Part shown: in pieces, positions 1-10,023 of the stretch
Position numbering within the stretch: the first letter of the stretch is position 1
Layout of the letters: every line of letters begins with the position of its first letter
NCBI RefSeq assembly: GCF_019599465.1
Contig: NZ_RKLR01000007.1
Coordinates: 1-64,000, forward strand
Source: Haloarcula rubra
GTDB lineage: Archaea > Halobacteriota > Halobacteria > Halobacteriales > Haloarculaceae
Length of the DNA: 64,000 nucleotides
Direction of reading: 5' to 3'
Notes under the pieces: generated by a model
The model's database searches: none
Seen by the model: only the letters and a program-made list of their open reading frames with translations
Told to the model about the DNA's origin: nothing
Translations under genes and position numbers: made by a program

Positions 1-79
1 GTTGTGTCGGCTTGTTTCCGTCCACGTTGTCGAGAGCGTCTTGAAGTTCCTTGACGGATATCTCGTCAAGATGATCCAT
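1..79 (-). CDS. Helix-turn-helix ORF of an insertion sequence (IS630-like), 5' part only
   Basis: The ATG reads leftwards and the first 26 codons are visible before the window ends. They begin MDHLDEISVKELQDALDNVD and continue into GNKPTQ. From memory this start is typical of the short helix-turn-helix protein that forms the first ORF of haloarchaeal IS630-type elements; the DNA-binding part would lie outside the window. The surrounding 80-130 stretch is more A+T rich than the rest, as is common at insertion-sequence edges. I cannot see terminal repeats or a transposase, so both the family and whether the element is intact are inference. Confidence 0.55.
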   Translation of the reverse strand, partial: MDHLDEISVKELQDALDNVDGNKPTQ

Positions 80-233
80 TATACTACTCAACGTACTACG
101 GGCGGAAAGTTCTAACGATTGCTATAGTCACTGCTGCGACGGTCGGTGACGGCGGTTGGTGCAGGGCCGCCGCCGAGAGGCGATACCCGAGGACGAGTGA
201 CAAAGCGGCGTCGTCGCTGGAACGGCGTTCCGA

Positions 234-1232
234 CTAGGGGCGCGGTGCGGCCTTCTGGAGTGCGCTCTCGGCGATGTTGCCGCCGTAGTCGGCCGTCCGG
301 GAGAGCGAGTCGACGACGCGGCCGAGAATCTGCGCACTCTGCGGGTCGAGTTCGCGGACGTCGCTATCGACTTCGCGTGCCGTCTCGTCGACGCCGGGAA
401 TCTGGCTCCGGGCCTCGTTCGCCAGTTCGACGGCGTCGTCGGAGTCCTCCGCGAGGAGAGCGTCCATCGCCGTCTCCGAGACGGCCGTGGCCTCCTCCTC
501 CAGTTGCCGGAGCAAGTCGGCGGTTTCGCCGGTTATCTCGCCTATCTCCTGTGACAGCCCGGCGATCTTCGTCGCGTGGTCGGCGATGCGCTCCAGTTGA
601 CGGGCGCTGGACTGGTAGTCGAACACCGTCTCGCGGGGGAACCCGATTTCGTTGGCCGCCGTCGGGTTCCGGAGGACCGTCCGGAACACCCGTGAGACCA
701 TGTACCAGAGGCGGTCGACGTCGTCGTCGCGTTGCATCACGTCCTGAGCGAGGTCGTCGTCGTCCTCTATGAGCGCCTCGACGGCGTCCGAGAGCATCGT
801 CAGCGAGACGAGTCGCATGCGCGTGATGGCGTTGTGGACGGACAGTTCCGAGGAGTCGAGCAGGTCCTGCAACACGACGCGGTCCGATGTCTCCTCGATG
901 ACCTCTAACCCCACCAGCCCCTGTGTGGCGTCGCGGATGATGCGGCGTTGCTCGGCGGTGATGCGAGGTGCTTCGAGACGGATGACGTCGAACCCGCTGA
1001 CGTACATCGTCATCACCGCGCGCGTGAGTTCGTGCTTGTTGTCCAACCCACCCACGTCGAGGGTCCCCTCGACTCTGTCGTCGTCGCGCTTCGGTGCGAG
1101 CAACAACAGGTCCTCCTCGGCGTGGAACTCGACGACGCTGCCGGCGCTCACGTCGTTCTCCGTGGCCCAGTCTTTCGGAAGCGAGACGGTGTACGTCGAA
1201 CCACCGGTCACCTGCACCTTACGGGTCTCCAT
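234..1232 (-). CDS. phoU: Phosphate uptake regulator: AbrB-like DNA-binding domain fused to PhoU
   Basis: A 332-residue protein. Residues 1-45 (METRKVQVTGGSTYTVSLPK and following) look like an AbrB/SpoVT swapped-hairpin DNA-binding domain. The rest is helical and resembles two PhoU repeats, from about residue 115 to the end, with acidic helices such as DDDVDRLWYMV. PhoU proteins link the Pst transporter to phosphate signalling; archaeal versions with an AbrB domain are thought to act directly on DNA. The gene diverges from pstS across a 314-base spacer, which fits control of the pst operon. A minus-strand TATA-like box about 25-30 bases before the ATG suggests a leaderless transcript. Function is inferred from domains and position. 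Confidence 0.85.
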   Translation of the reverse strand: METRKVQVTGGSTYTVSLPKDWATENDVSAGSVVEFHAEEDLLLLAPKRDDDRVEGTLDVGGLDNKHELTRAVMTMYVSGFDVIRLEAPRITAEQRRIIRDATQGLVGLEVIEETSDRVVLQDLLDSSELSVHNAITRMRLVSLTMLSDAVEALIEDDDDLAQDVMQRDDDVDRLWYMVSRVFRTVLRNPTAANEIGFPRETVFDYQSSARQLERIADHATKIAGLSQEIGEITGETADLLRQLEEEATAVSETAMDALLAEDSDDAVELANEARSQIPGVDETAREVDSDVRELDPQSAQILGRVVDSLSRTADYGGNIAESALQKAAPRP

Positions 1233-1256
1233 GTACGTCCGTATCAGTCCCCCCGT

Positions 1257-1266
1257 GACATAAATC
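1257..1266 (-). promoter_or_regulatory. TATA-like box of phoU
   Basis: Reads GATTTATGTC on the minus strand, centred about 30 bases upstream of the phoU ATG. This is the normal haloarchaeal spacing for a leaderless mRNA. Confidence 0.5.
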
Positions 1267-1517
1267 CCGCCCTATCTATATATTCGATGATTTATCTGTC
1301 TTTGCAGTGCCGAAACACCTCCAAATAGGCTGACAGCCCAGCTGAGTACGTCGTCGGTCACCGTGGCGCGGGGGTCCGTCGGGTTTTCGAGAAACCCTCC
1401 TCTGTCGCCGTTTCGGCCGATGAGGGGCTAATATCCGTATCATATCGGTTCCCCTGACACACGTTCTCAACTTTTTGCTATATAGACAACGTAGCCAACT
1501 ATACACGTCATAGTAGA

Positions 1518-1530
1518 GTACTTATTTATC
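1518..1530 (+). promoter_or_regulatory. TATA-like box of the pst operon
   Basis: The stretch gtacttatttatc lies about 20-28 bases before the two tandem ATG codons of pstS, so transcription probably starts at or next to the start codon. Confidence 0.5.
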
Positions 1531-1546
1531 ACTGGTCTCCGTCCCG

Positions 1547-2566
1547 ATGATGACAGACTCACCGAACCGCGGCGTCTCGCGTCGTAGTTTTCTGGCAAGT
1601 ACCGGTGCCGTCGGAGCACTCGCCCTCGCAGGGTGTACCGAAGGCCCGTCTAGTGGGGGCTCCGGCGACGGCGGCGGTTCCAGCGGTGATAGCGGTTCGA
1701 GCGGACTCTCCGGGGAGATAAACATCACCGGGAGCAGTACGGTCTACCCCGTCGCGACGGCCGTCGCGAACCGGTTCCAGCAGGAACACTCCGGCATCGA
1801 CATCAGCGTGAGTTCGACCGGGTCCGGCGGTGGGTTCAGCAACCACTTCTGTGTCGGCAACTCGGACTTCAACAACGCGTCTCGTCCCATCACCGAAGAG
1901 GAGAAACAGCTCTGTAGCGACAACGACATCGAGTACCACGAAGTCAACGTCGCCACGGACGCGCTGACGGTCATCGTCAACGACGAGAACGACTGGGTCG
2001 ACTGCATGACCCCCGAACAACTCCGACAGATCTGGCGCGCCGACGGCGCCTCGAACTGGTCCGACGTCAAGAGCGAGTGGCCCGACGAGCCCATCAGCCG
2101 CTTCGGCGCCGCCGACACCTCCGGGACGTTCGACTACTTCAAGGAGGCCATCCTCGGCGAGGAGGCCAACCACACGAGCAACTACGAGGCGACCGAGCAG
2201 GACAACCTCATCCTTCAGGGTGTCCAGAGCGACCAGTACGGCATCGGCTACTTCGGCTTCGCGTACTATCAGGGCAACAAGAGCGCGGTGAAGGCGCTGG
2301 GCATCGACAACGGCAGCGGCTGTGTCAAACCGTCGCTCGAAACCGCCAAAGCTGGCGAGTACAAGCCGCTCTCCCGCCCGCTGTTCACCTACCCCCGGAA
2401 GAGCGCCCTCGCCGAGGAACACATCGCAGAGTTCGCCCGCTACTACGTCGAGCAGAGCGCCAACTCCTCGCTCATCGCCGACGAAATCGGCTACGTTCCG
2501 AAGACGGAGGAGGCCATGCAGGAGGAACTCGACGCGCTGAACGAGGTCATCGACGAGGCCCAGTAA
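1547..2566 (+). CDS. pstS: Phosphate ABC transporter, substrate-binding lipoprotein PstS
   Basis: A 339-residue binding protein that captures phosphate outside the cell and hands it to PstCA. The N-terminus has a Tat signal (R12-R13-SFL) and a lipobox LAGC with Cys30, so it should be exported folded and lipid-anchored. A Gly/Ser linker (about residues 33-55) follows, as in many haloarchaeal binding proteins. ITGSSTVYPV near residues 60-69 and GAADTSGTFDYF match phosphate-contact loops of the PstS family. It is first in pstS-pstC-pstA-pstB. Two in-frame ATGs stand at the start; either could be used. Confidence 0.95.
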   Translation: MMTDSPNRGVSRRSFLASTGAVGALALAGCTEGPSSGGSGDGGGSSGDSGSSGLSGEINITGSSTVYPVATAVANRFQQEHSGIDISVSSTGSGGGFSNHFCVGNSDFNNASRPITEEEKQLCSDNDIEYHEVNVATDALTVIVNDENDWVDCMTPEQLRQIWRADGASNWSDVKSEWPDEPISRFGAADTSGTFDYFKEAILGEEANHTSNYEATEQDNLILQGVQSDQYGIGYFGFAYYQGNKSAVKALGIDNGSGCVKPSLETAKAGEYKPLSRPLFTYPRKSALAEEHIAEFARYYVEQSANSSLIADEIGYVPKTEEAMQEELDALNEVIDEAQ

Positions 2567-2658
2567 CGACTACGTATCCCGATATTGAGACACGATAGCC
2601 CTATAGATACAATCCGGGTACTTTTTCCCGAGATACGGTATATGACTCAACGACCACG

Positions 2659-3669
2659 ATGAGCAACGAGGGACAGACTCCGGACCTCACAGGGGACCGG
2701 GGGTTCAGGACGGTCCGGGAGTCGACGTACAGATACGCCCTTGCCGGGTGTGCCGTGTTGTCCGTCCTGACGACCGTCAGCATCATCGCGGTGCTGGTTC
2801 TCGACGCGGCCGACTTCTTCTCGGTCGTTCCCATCGCGGAGTTCCTCGGCGGGACGCGGTTCAGTCCGAACCTCCAGCCCCGGAGTTTCGGCGTCCTCCC
2901 GCTCATCCTCGGGACGCTCCTCATCACTATCGGGGCGGCCGTCATCGCGCTCCCCGTCGGCCTACTGACGGCCATCTACCTCAGCGAGTACGCGACCCAG
3001 CGGACCCGCTCGATTCTCAAGCCGATGCTGGAAGTGCTCGCCGGCGTCCCGACCGTCGTCTACGGCTACTTCGCTATCGTCTACATCACGCCCGCGCTCA
3101 ACGTCGCCCTCGACTGGCTGAACTCGACGCTGGGGCTCGGACTGCCCAATCTCGGTCTGTTCAACGGGCTCTCTGCCTCCATCGTCGTCGGTATCATGAT
3201 CATCCCGATGGTCTCCTCTATCAGCGAGGACGCGATGAGCTCCGTGCCGGACTCGCTGCGACAGGCCGGCTACGGCCTCGGGGCGACGAAGTTCAACGTC
3301 TCGCTCCGCATCGTCGTCCCGGCCGCCGTCTCGGGCATCGCGTCGTCGTTCATCCTCGCCATCTCTCGGGCCATCGGCGAGACGATGGCCGTGGTGCTGG
3401 CCGCTGGCTCACAGCCACCGGACATCCCTACGGTCCAGTCGGCCTTCGGCATCCCGTACGTCGCGCCGGGTGACCTCCTCGGACTGTACACCGAGAGTTC
3501 GGCGACGATGACCGTCGCGATGATCGACATCGCGAGCGGGGACATCTCGGGGGGGTCGACCGCCTACAAGTCGCTGTTCGCCATCGGCCTCACGCTGTTC
3601 GTCATCACGCTGGCGATGAACGTCGTGAGCGACGTCGTGGCGAGCCGATACCGGGAGGAGTACGAGTAA
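2659..3669 (+). CDS. pstC: Phosphate ABC transporter permease PstC
   Basis: A 336-residue inner permease with about six membrane helices. The cytoplasmic coupling loop ([20 protein letters not shown]) is the family's EAA-like ATPase contact and is followed by a conserved RAIGETMAV helix. It lies 92 bases after pstS and its stop codon directly abuts the pstA ATG, so pstC and pstA are translated together. It forms the membrane channel with PstA. Length is close to the family norm. Confidence 0.94.
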   Translation: MSNEGQTPDLTGDRGFRTVRESTYRYALAGCAVLSVLTTVSIIAVLVLDAADFFSVVPIAEFLGGTRFSPNLQPRSFGVLPLILGTLLITIGAAVIALPVGLLTAIYLSEYATQRTRSILKPMLEVLAGVPTVVYGYFAIVYITPALNVALDWLNSTLGLGLPNLGLFNGLSASIVVGIMIIPMVSSISEDAMSSVPDSLRQAGYGLGATKFNVSLRIVVPAAVSGIASSFILAISRAIGETMAVVLAAGSQPPDIPTVQSAFGIPYVAPGDLLGLYTESSATMTVAMIDIASGDISGGSTAYKSLFAIGLTLFVITLAMNVVSDVVASRYREEYE

Positions 3670-5322
3670 ATGGCGACACAGACACCGACACAGGAGACGA
3701 CAGAGTTCGGCGAAGTCAGCCGACTCAAGGGCATCGCGTTCAAGTACACCTCGTTCGCCGCGTCTATCGTCGGTATCCTCGCGCTGGGGGTCCTGCTCGC
3801 GTACGTGTTCTGGGACGCCTTCGGGCTGGAGTCGGCGGGGACGACGTGGTACCTCTCCTACACCGTGACGCTACTGGTGCCGCTCCTCGCGTTCTTCGCG
3901 TACGCACGGACGAGACCCGACGTCGTCGCCGGCGCGTTCGAACTGTTCAGCCTCACGTTGGGCGGCGTGATGCTCACCGTCGCGACGGTCATCGTCCTCT
4001 CCGTCATCGCCAGCCCACCGGTCTGGTTCGCCTACTTCCTGACCGTCGTCGGTCCGGCCATCGGCATGTACGTCTACGGTCAGTACAACCGCGAGGCGAC
4101 GTGGGTCGGACTGGGTATCCTCGCCGCCGTCGTCGTCGGCCCCGTCGTCGGCACGCTGGGTCTCGGCACGTTCAGTTCGCTCGGTGCGATGCTCGGCGCA
4201 CCGGGCATCTACTTCCTGTCGCTGGTCCTGCCGGGCGCGGGGATGGCCGCCTTCCTCGCGCACGACCGACTGGAACTCTCGAAGCGACAGAGCATCGGCA
4301 TCGGCGTCGGCCTCCCGGTGCTGGCTATCGTCGGCGTGCCGGTCGTCGACATGGTCCCACAGATAGCCCGGTCGGTGTGGCTCATCGGTCTCGTGATGTT
4401 CGGGTTGCCAGTCGGCTTCACCGTCGTCAACACCGCGCAGCGACGCGAGCGGTGGGCCGCCTTCGCGTTCCCGGCTATCGCTATCCTCGGCTTCCTGCTG
4501 GGCGAGTTCGTCGTCGGCGTCGTCGGCGCGACGGAGCCCTCTCCGTGGCTCGACTGGCAGTACGTCACGAGCGGGCCGTCGATATCCAACGCCGCCGAAG
4601 CGGGACTGTACCCGGCCATCATCGGGTCGGTGTTCCTCATCGTCCTCGTCAGCGTGTTCACGTTCGTCTTCGGCGTCGGCACCGCTATCTACCTCGAAGA
4701 GTACGCACCGGCCACCGGGCCGCTCGGGACGATTACACGACTCGTCAACGTCAACATCTCCAACCTCGCCGGCGTCCCGTCCGTCGTGTACGGACTGCTC
4801 GGACTGGGTATCTTCGTCAACATCAACGCCCAACTCGGACCGATTACCTACGCCGGGTTCGGCGTCGGGACGGTGTTCACCGCGTCGCTGACGCTCTCCC
4901 TGCTCATCCTCCCTATCGTCGTCATCTCTGCACAGGAAGCCATCCGGTCCGTGCCCGACTCGCTCCGGCAGGCGTCCTACGGCATGGGTGCGACCCGGTG
5001 GCAGACGATTCGGAACGTCGTCCTGCCCCGGTCCCTACCGGGCATCCTGACGGGGACGATTCTGGCGCTGGGCCGGGCTATCGGCGAGACGGCACCGCTC
5101 ATCATGATCGGTGCGGCGACGACGAAGTTCTCGCCGCCGTCCGGACTGTTCAGCAAACTCACCGCGATGCCGATGCAGATATACGCGTGGGCGTTCCAGC
5201 CCTCGCCCGACTTCCGCTACGGCGTCGTCGCGGCCGGGGTCGTCACACTGCTCATCGTCCTGCTGACGATGAACAGCGTGGCGATTCTCGTGCGGAACAA
5301 ATACCAACAGGAGGCACACTAA
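3670..5322 (+). CDS. pstA: Phosphate ABC transporter permease PstA with a long N-terminal membrane extension
   Basis: A 550-residue protein, nearly twice the usual PstA length (about 280-300). The C-terminal half (about residue 300 on) is the permease: an [13 protein letters not shown] entry, the coupling loop [18 protein letters not shown] and [17 protein letters not shown]. The first 260 residues hold roughly seven or eight additional hydrophobic segments with short loops and no motif I can name. The stop overlaps the pstB start (TAATG). Related haloarchaeal PstA proteins may share this extension, but its role is not known to me. Confidence 0.92.
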   Translation: MATQTPTQETTEFGEVSRLKGIAFKYTSFAASIVGILALGVLLAYVFWDAFGLESAGTTWYLSYTVTLLVPLLAFFAYARTRPDVVAGAFELFSLTLGGVMLTVATVIVLSVIASPPVWFAYFLTVVGPAIGMYVYGQYNREATWVGLGILAAVVVGPVVGTLGLGTFSSLGAMLGAPGIYFLSLVLPGAGMAAFLAHDRLELSKRQSIGIGVGLPVLAIVGVPVVDMVPQIARSVWLIGLVMFGLPVGFTVVNTAQRRERWAAFAFPAIAILGFLLGEFVVGVVGATEPSPWLDWQYVTSGPSISNAAEAGLYPAIIGSVFLIVLVSVFTFVFGVGTAIYLEEYAPATGPLGTITRLVNVNISNLAGVPSVVYGLLGLGIFVNINAQLGPITYAGFGVGTVFTASLTLSLLILPIVVISAQEAIRSVPDSLRQASYGMGATRWQTIRNVVLPRSLPGILTGTILALGRAIGETAPLIMIGAATTKFSPPSGLFSKLTAMPMQIYAWAFQPSPDFRYGVVAAGVVTLLIVLLTMNSVAILVRNKYQQEAH

Positions 5323-6200
5323 TGACGACAGAGGACATGGCGACAGAGACCGAGGCACAGGACGAGGCAGACGAGGACTCGCTCATCAGCACCGACCCCG
5401 GCAAGGGCGGATTGGACGAGAACGCCGACCGCGGCGGCGTCACGTCGGGGAAGACCATCATCCACTCGCGTGACCTGGACGTGTTCTACGGCGAGACGCA
5501 GGCGCTCCAGCACATCGACCTCGAGATTCCAGAGAACCAGGTGACCGCGATGATAGGTCCGTCCGGGTGCGGGAAGTCGACGTTCCTGCGGTGTATCAAC
5601 CGCATGAACGACCTCATCGACATCGCCCGGGTCGAGGGCGAACTCTCCTTCAAGGGCAAGAACGTCTACGACGACGACGTCGACCCGGTGGCGCTCCGCC
5701 GCCGCATCGGGATGGTGTTCCAGCACCCCAACCCCTTCCCGAAGAGCATCTACGACAACGTCGCCTACGGCCTGCGCACGCAGGACAAGACCGACGACAT
5801 GGACGCGGTCATCGAGGAGTCCCTGAAGAAGGCCGCACTCTGGGACGAGGTCAAGGACCGCCTCGACGAGTCGGCGCTGGACCTCTCCGGTGGCCAGCAA
5901 CAGCGACTCTGTATCGCCCGGGCCATCGCCGTCGACCCCGAAGTCGTCCTGATGGACGAACCGGCGTCGGCGCTGGACCCCATCGCCACCTCCCAAATCG
6001 AGGACCTCATCGAGGAACTCTCCGAGGAGTACACCGTCGTCATCGTCACCCACAACATGCAACAGGCGGCCCGAATCTCCGACAAGACGGCCGTCTTCCT
6101 CACCGGCGGGGAACTCGTCGAGTTCGACGACACGGACAAGATATTCGAGAACCCCGACAGCCAGCGCGTCGAGGACTACATCACCGGCAAGTTCGGGTAA
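5322..6200 (+). CDS. pstB: Phosphate ABC transporter ATPase PstB
   Basis: A 292-residue cytoplasmic ATPase that powers PstCA. Walker A is GPSGCGKST (residues 79-87), the signature is LSGGQQQR, Walker B is [13 protein letters not shown] and the switch His is in VTHNMQQAA. The Q-loop [15 protein letters not shown] is typical of PstB. An acidic N-terminal tail of about 40 residues precedes the ABC fold; Met6 is an alternative start. The ATG shares one base with the pstA stop, so translation is probably coupled. Confidence 0.95.
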   Translation: MTTEDMATETEAQDEADEDSLISTDPGKGGLDENADRGGVTSGKTIIHSRDLDVFYGETQALQHIDLEIPENQVTAMIGPSGCGKSTFLRCINRMNDLIDIARVEGELSFKGKNVYDDDVDPVALRRRIGMVFQHPNPFPKSIYDNVAYGLRTQDKTDDMDAVIEESLKKAALWDEVKDRLDESALDLSGGQQQRLCIARAIAVDPEVVLMDEPASALDPIATSQIEDLIEELSEEYTVVIVTHNMQQAARISDKTAVFLTGGELVEFDDTDKIFENPDSQRVEDYITGKFG

Positions 6201-6231
6201 CGTCGCCGCAGTCGCACTCCTTCGCTCGTCG

Positions 6232-7077
6232 TCACTCTGCCAGCGTCGCCTCGGTGTCGATACCGTACACCGCACGCGGCGTCTCGACGTGTGCGGTCCG
6301 CACCGCGTCCTCGTGGCCCTCTTCTAACAGCCAGCGGACGCGCCGTGGGACCGTCTTCGGCCCGAGTACCGCGCCGGGTCGGTCCGGGTCGTCGATGTAG
6401 TCCGTCTCCATGAGGAACGGGTCGTCTTCTTCGATGGCTATCTCCAGTTCGTCCTTGTCCGCGAGGACGGACTTCGTCGGGCCCTGCAGTCGGCCGCCGG
6501 AGTAGTGCTTGACGACCTGCCGGCGGTCGAGGCCGCGCTCCTCGGCCCACTCGGCCACCTGCTCGAAGTCTTCGCCGCCCTCCGTGTGCAACTGCACCGC
6601 GAAGTCCCCGTCGGCGGCCAGTTCGAAGGCGTGACACATCACGGCGTTCGAAGCGTCCCAGACGTCGTCGTCGACGTCGTAGTGGGGTCGCCCCGACTTG
6701 ATGGCCAGCGCCGGGCCGTCCCTGACGTACTCCGCGGCCACGTCGAGCCCGGCCTGCATGATGTCGCGGGCTTCCTCTGGTGTGTAGCCGTCGTCGACCA
6801 ACTTCGAGACGAGCGCCGGGTGGACGCCCAGCACCGGCCACGCTCGGCCGGGCAGTACCTCGGTCGCCGACTCGACGGCGCCGACGGTCAGGTCGAACGC
6901 CTCGCGGAAGGTGTCCTCGCCGGTGGCCGCCTCGACGAGGTGCCACGACGGCTTGTTGAGGACGAGCAGGTGGGTGCCGCCCTGTTCGGCGAACTCCTCG
7001 ACGGCCTTGACGTTCCGGCCCTGCACCGGGTCCAGATGCATGTGGTTGTCGAGCACCGGCGTTGCCTCGATATCCAT
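6232..7077 (-). CDS. TatD-family metal-dependent hydrolase
   Basis: A 281-residue amidohydrolase-fold protein. The N-terminal metal site DNHMHLDP (His12, His14) and later His residues (LGVHPAL, QLHTEGG, VVKHYSG) plus ETDYIDDP near the C-terminus match the TatD/YcfH pattern, which binds two metals. TatD relatives are nucleases or deacylases; the substrate here cannot be read from sequence. It lies 36 bases downstream of the NYN gene on the same strand, so the two may be co-transcribed. It is convergent with pstB, 31 bases away. Confidence 0.8.
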   Translation of the reverse strand: MDIEATPVLDNHMHLDPVQGRNVKAVEEFAEQGGTHLLVLNKPSWHLVEAATGEDTFREAFDLTVGAVESATEVLPGRAWPVLGVHPALVSKLVDDGYTPEEARDIMQAGLDVAAEYVRDGPALAIKSGRPHYDVDDDVWDASNAVMCHAFELAADGDFAVQLHTEGGEDFEQVAEWAEERGLDRRQVVKHYSGGRLQGPTKSVLADKDELEIAIEEDDPFLMETDYIDDPDRPGAVLGPKTVPRRVRWLLEEGHEDAVRTAHVETPRAVYGIDTEATLAE

Positions 7078-7113
7078 GTCTCGGGGTCCGGTCCCCGCGC
7101 AAAAAGGGGTTGG

Positions 7114-7578
7114 CTATTCGACGTCGGCTTCCAGCGACAGCGAGTCCTGTGCCGCGTTCTGCAGGGCGTCCGACTTCCCGTGTTCGCCGGGCGCCAGCGC
7201 GACGGTTCGGACGTCGTTCCGGGCGGCCACCTCGAGTGCCGGCTTGAAGTCCGTGTCACGCGAGGCGACCACCAGTACGTCGATGCGGTCGGCCGCGACG
7301 GCCTCCGTCGCGTCGACGGCCAGTCGCACGTCGACGTCGCCGCTGGTCGTGACCACCTCGAAACCGCGGGCCTCGCCGGCCTGAATCAGTCCCGGCGAGG
7401 CGTTCTCGTCGAGGTAGAGTCTGGTCGTGGTGAGTGGCCCGTACGATTCCGCGATGGTCCTGACCTCGTCCAGGTCGACGTCGAACTCCGAGCGCAACAC
7501 GTTCGGGCCGTCGACGTACAACCCGACGCGTGTCCGGTCGTCGGCATCCTCGCCGACGAGGCGACGGAACAGGTTCAT
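7114..7578 (-). CDS. NYN-domain (LabA/DUF88-like) putative ribonuclease
   Basis: A 154-residue protein made of one PIN-like NYN domain. Acidic residues expected at the metal site are present: Asp23 in YVDGPNVL and the SRDTDFKP motif, with a central Rossmann-like core (IDVLVVASRDTDF). Family members are thought to be RNA-cleaving or RNA-processing enzymes. It is upstream of the TatD-like gene on the same strand, and the pairing of two putative nucleases suggests, but does not prove, a shared role in nucleic-acid turnover. Confidence 0.78.
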   Translation of the reverse strand: MNLFRRLVGEDADDRTRVGLYVDGPNVLRSEFDVDLDEVRTIAESYGPLTTTRLYLDENASPGLIQAGEARGFEVVTTSGDVDVRLAVDATEAVAADRIDVLVVASRDTDFKPALEVAARNDVRTVALAPGEHGKSDALQNAAQDSLSLEADVE

Positions 7579-7689
7579 GGCGCTTCTCGCCCGCCACTGG
7601 GCTTATGTGTGGCGTTTCGGTCGTCCGGCCCCGAACGAGCGTAAACAGCATATCGCTATACCGAATCCGTCCCGGGCCGCGATAGCTAT

Positions 7690-8450
7690 GGGTTCGACCG
7701 GGTCCGAACGCTCTCGGAGACCGATACGGTGGCACGCTCACGGGTGACCTCGGTGGCGGAGGTGCCGGTCCGCGCTTGGCACACTCGCCCAGTAGGTCCT
7801 GCCCGAAACACCGAGTTGTCTTCGCCGGCGTCGAGGGAATCGAACGGCGGCGCGAGGGGGCCCGGACAGGTGACGAACAGCGTGGCCCCGGGACGCAGGT
7901 CGTCGACGCCTCGGCCGGGTGCCCCGAGTAGGCGGTCGCCGCCGAACGATTCGACCGTCACGCGCGCGCGGGACTTCCCGAACCAGTACGACTGCTCGAC
8001 GGTCCCCTCTCGACGCCGGCCGCGCTGGTCACGACGGCCGACTACAGGTCGCCGGCGAGTGCGGCGAACTGGTTCGGGCCGGCCTCGAAGACAACAGCGG
8101 TCCGCGCCCCTCCGACGGCGGCCGCGTAGAACGCGCCGAGACAGTCGACGGCGTCGGCCACCATTCGCGTTCGGTCACGTCGGTGAGGCGCCGGCGACGA
8201 CGTGCTCCCGTGGCGTCGCCGCGACGAACTCGTCGACGGCACCTCCCCCCTCGACGAGGCCGTCCCCCCGACCTGTCTATCGCGCGGTCGAAGAGAACGA
8301 ACGAGACACACGAACCTATCGGCAGACCGTTCGACGGTCGGCCGGAGCGTGGTTCCGGTTCGTGGCCGGGCTGCGGCCGCGTCTCCGCCACGGGGACGAG
8401 CAAGTCGCTGTCGGCGGTCCAGACGGAGCCGTGGTTTTCGGATAGCGCGG
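7690..8450 (-). pseudogene. Remnant of a frameshifted protein gene, identity unknown
   Basis: This stretch has no intact gene, yet minus-strand protein-like segments appear one after another in different frames. In order they include DSDLLVPVAETRPQPG, GGGAVDEFVAATPREHVVAG, MVADAVDCLGAFYAAAVGG with ARTAVVFEAGPNQFAALAGD, TVEQSYWFGKSRARVTVE, and FGGDRLLGAPGRGVDDLRPG with TLFVTCPGPLAPPFDSL. Composition is that of normal haloarchaeal protein, unlike the Arg/Pro/Ser-rich shadow frames nearby. The simplest reading is one gene of about 230 codons broken by at least three or four frameshifts. I do not recognise the family. Neighbouring genes are intact, so sequencing error is unlikely but not excluded. 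Confidence 0.5.
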
Positions 8451-8551
8451 GTATTTGATATCGCACTATGCGATTTATACGTCGGGTCGAGAGCGTGATT
8501 CGACGGCGTCGGAGGCGAAGTAGTAAGGTGGCTGGGGGCGATTTCCCGGCT

Positions 8552-9640
8552 ATGACACTCCGCTCACCCCCGCTCGCTGGAGTCCACGAGGCGGCGGGCG
8601 CCAAGATGACCGACTTCGGCGGGTGGGAGATGCCGGTCGAGTTCGCGTCGATTCGGGAGGAACACGCCGCCGTCCGGTCGTCGGTCGGGAAGTTCGACGT
8701 CTCGCACATGGGCGAGATAACCGTGGACGGCCCCGACGCCGAACGCCTCACCCAGCGGTTGACGACCAACGACGTGGCGGCGCTGGACCCGGGCGAGGCA
8801 CAGTACGCCGCAATCACGAACGACGACGGCGTCATGCTCGACGACACCGTCGTCTACCGCCTCCCCGAGGGCGAGGCCGACGAGTTCCTGTTCGTCCCCA
8901 ACGCGGGCCACGACGAGGAGATGGCCGAGCGGTGGGCGTCTCACCGCGAGGCGTGGGACCTCGACGCGACGGTGACGAACTGCACGACGGAATACGCGAT
9001 GGTCGCGCTTCAGGGCCCGGACGCACCGGGCCTGCTGGCCGAGGTGACGGACCTCTCGCTGACCCGGATGGACCGGTTCGACGTCGAACGCGGGGCCGTC
9101 GCCGGCGTCGACTCGCTGGTCGCGCGCACGGGCTACACGGGCGAGCGCGGGTTCGAGATTCTCTGTCCGTGGGACGAGGCCGAGGCGGTGTGGTCGGCGT
9201 TAGAGTGCCAGCCCTGTGGTCTCGGCGCGCGCGACACCCTCCGTCTGGAGATGGGATTCCTCCTCTCCGGGCAGGACTTCGACCCCGAGGACGAACCGCG
9301 GACCCCGTACGAGGCCGGCATCGGATGGACGGTCGACCTCGGCACCGAGTTCGTCGGCCGTGACGCGCTCGAACAGCAGGACGCCGAGGGCGTCGCGGAG
9401 AAACTGGTCGGCGTCGAACTCGTCGACCGCGGGGTTCCGCGCCACGGCTACGAGGTCACGTCGCCCGACGGCGAGTCCCTCGGCCACGTGACCAGTGGGA
9501 CGATGAGTCCGACGCTCGGCGACGCCATCGCGCTGGCGTACCTCCCGACCGAGTACCGCGACCCCGGCACGTCGGTGCGGGTCATCGTCCGCGGCGAACC
9601 GAAGAAGGCACGTACCCGGGCCACCCCATTCATCGACTGA
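8552..9640 (+). CDS. gcvT: Glycine cleavage system T protein (aminomethyltransferase)
   Basis: A 362-residue enzyme that moves the methylene group from lipoyl-GcvH to tetrahydrofolate and releases ammonia. The start [19 protein letters not shown] and the following [12 protein letters not shown] are classical Gcv[10 protein letters not shown] and the C-terminal [20 protein letters not shown] are also family hallmarks. The ATG at 8552 was chosen over an in-frame start 28 codons earlier because homology begins there. Its TGA shares a base with the gcvH ATG (TGATG), giving tight coupling. Confidence 0.95.
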   Translation: MTLRSPPLAGVHEAAGAKMTDFGGWEMPVEFASIREEHAAVRSSVGKFDVSHMGEITVDGPDAERLTQRLTTNDVAALDPGEAQYAAITNDDGVMLDDTVVYRLPEGEADEFLFVPNAGHDEEMAERWASHREAWDLDATVTNCTTEYAMVALQGPDAPGLLAEVTDLSLTRMDRFDVERGAVAGVDSLVARTGYTGERGFEILCPWDEAEAVWSALECQPCGLGARDTLRLEMGFLLSGQDFDPEDEPRTPYEAGIGWTVDLGTEFVGRDALEQQDAEGVAEKLVGVELVDRGVPRHGYEVTSPDGESLGHVTSGTMSPTLGDAIALAYLPTEYRDPGTSVRVIVRGEPKKARTRATPFID

Positions 9641-10023
9641 TGAGCTTCGACGTTCCCGAGGACCTGCGATATCTGGAGTCCCACGAGTGGGTGCGCGTAG
9701 ACGACGGCACCGCGCGTGTCGGTATCACCGACTTCGCGCAGGACGAACTGGGCGACGTAGTCTTCGTCGAACTGCCCGACGAAGGCGAGGAACTGACCGC
9801 CGGCGACGAGTTCGGCGTCGTCGAGTCGATAAAGGCCGTCTCGGACGTGTACGCCCCGGTTTCGGGGACCGTGACCGGCGTCAACGAGGCGCTGTTCGAC
9901 GACCCGGAACTGGTCAACGAGGACCCCTTCGGCGAGGGGTGGATGGTCGAACTCGAACTGGCCGACGAGGACGAACTCGACGCCCTCCTCTCGCCCGACG
10001 CGTACCGCGACCAGATAGCGTAG
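9640..10023 (+). CDS. gcvH: Glycine cleavage system H protein (lipoyl carrier)
   Basis: A 127-residue carrier that shuttles the aminomethyl group between the P, T and L proteins. The lipoylation site is Lys65 in the motif [15 protein letters not shown]. The N-terminus ([20 protein letters not shown]) and overall length match the family exactly. Its start overlaps the gcvT stop. Lipoate attachment and the L protein (dihydrolipoyl dehydrogenase) must be encoded elsewhere. Confidence 0.96.
   Translation: MSFDVPEDLRYLESHEWVRVDDGTARVGITDFAQDELGDVVFVELPDEGEELTAGDEFGVVESIKAVSDVYAPVSGTVTGVNEALFDDPELVNEDPFGEGWMVELELADEDELDALLSPDAYRDQIA

Larger units (their letters stand above)
1233..1546. promoter_or_regulatory. 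Divergent phoU/pstS control region
   Basis: No gene is convincing in these 314 bases. The region has several A+T-rich tracts in a G+C-rich genome: about 1257-1266 (minus-strand box for phoU), 1272-1290 (ctatctatatattcgatga), 1472-1487 (ttttgctatataga) and 1518-1530 (box for pstS). More boxes than the two genes need suggests alternative promoters or operator sites for phosphate control, but I recognise no named Pho motif. Confidence 0.6.

Noticed and set aside
1276-1506. 76-residue ORF in the phoU/pstS spacer
   Set aside because: Basic composition unlike haloarchaeal protein; the region has promoter features instead.
3846-5321. Long frame upstream of pstB, open as one 784-residue ORF
   Set aside because: The part before 5322 is an Arg/Pro-rich shadow of pstA; the true pstB starts at the ATG overlapping the pstA stop.
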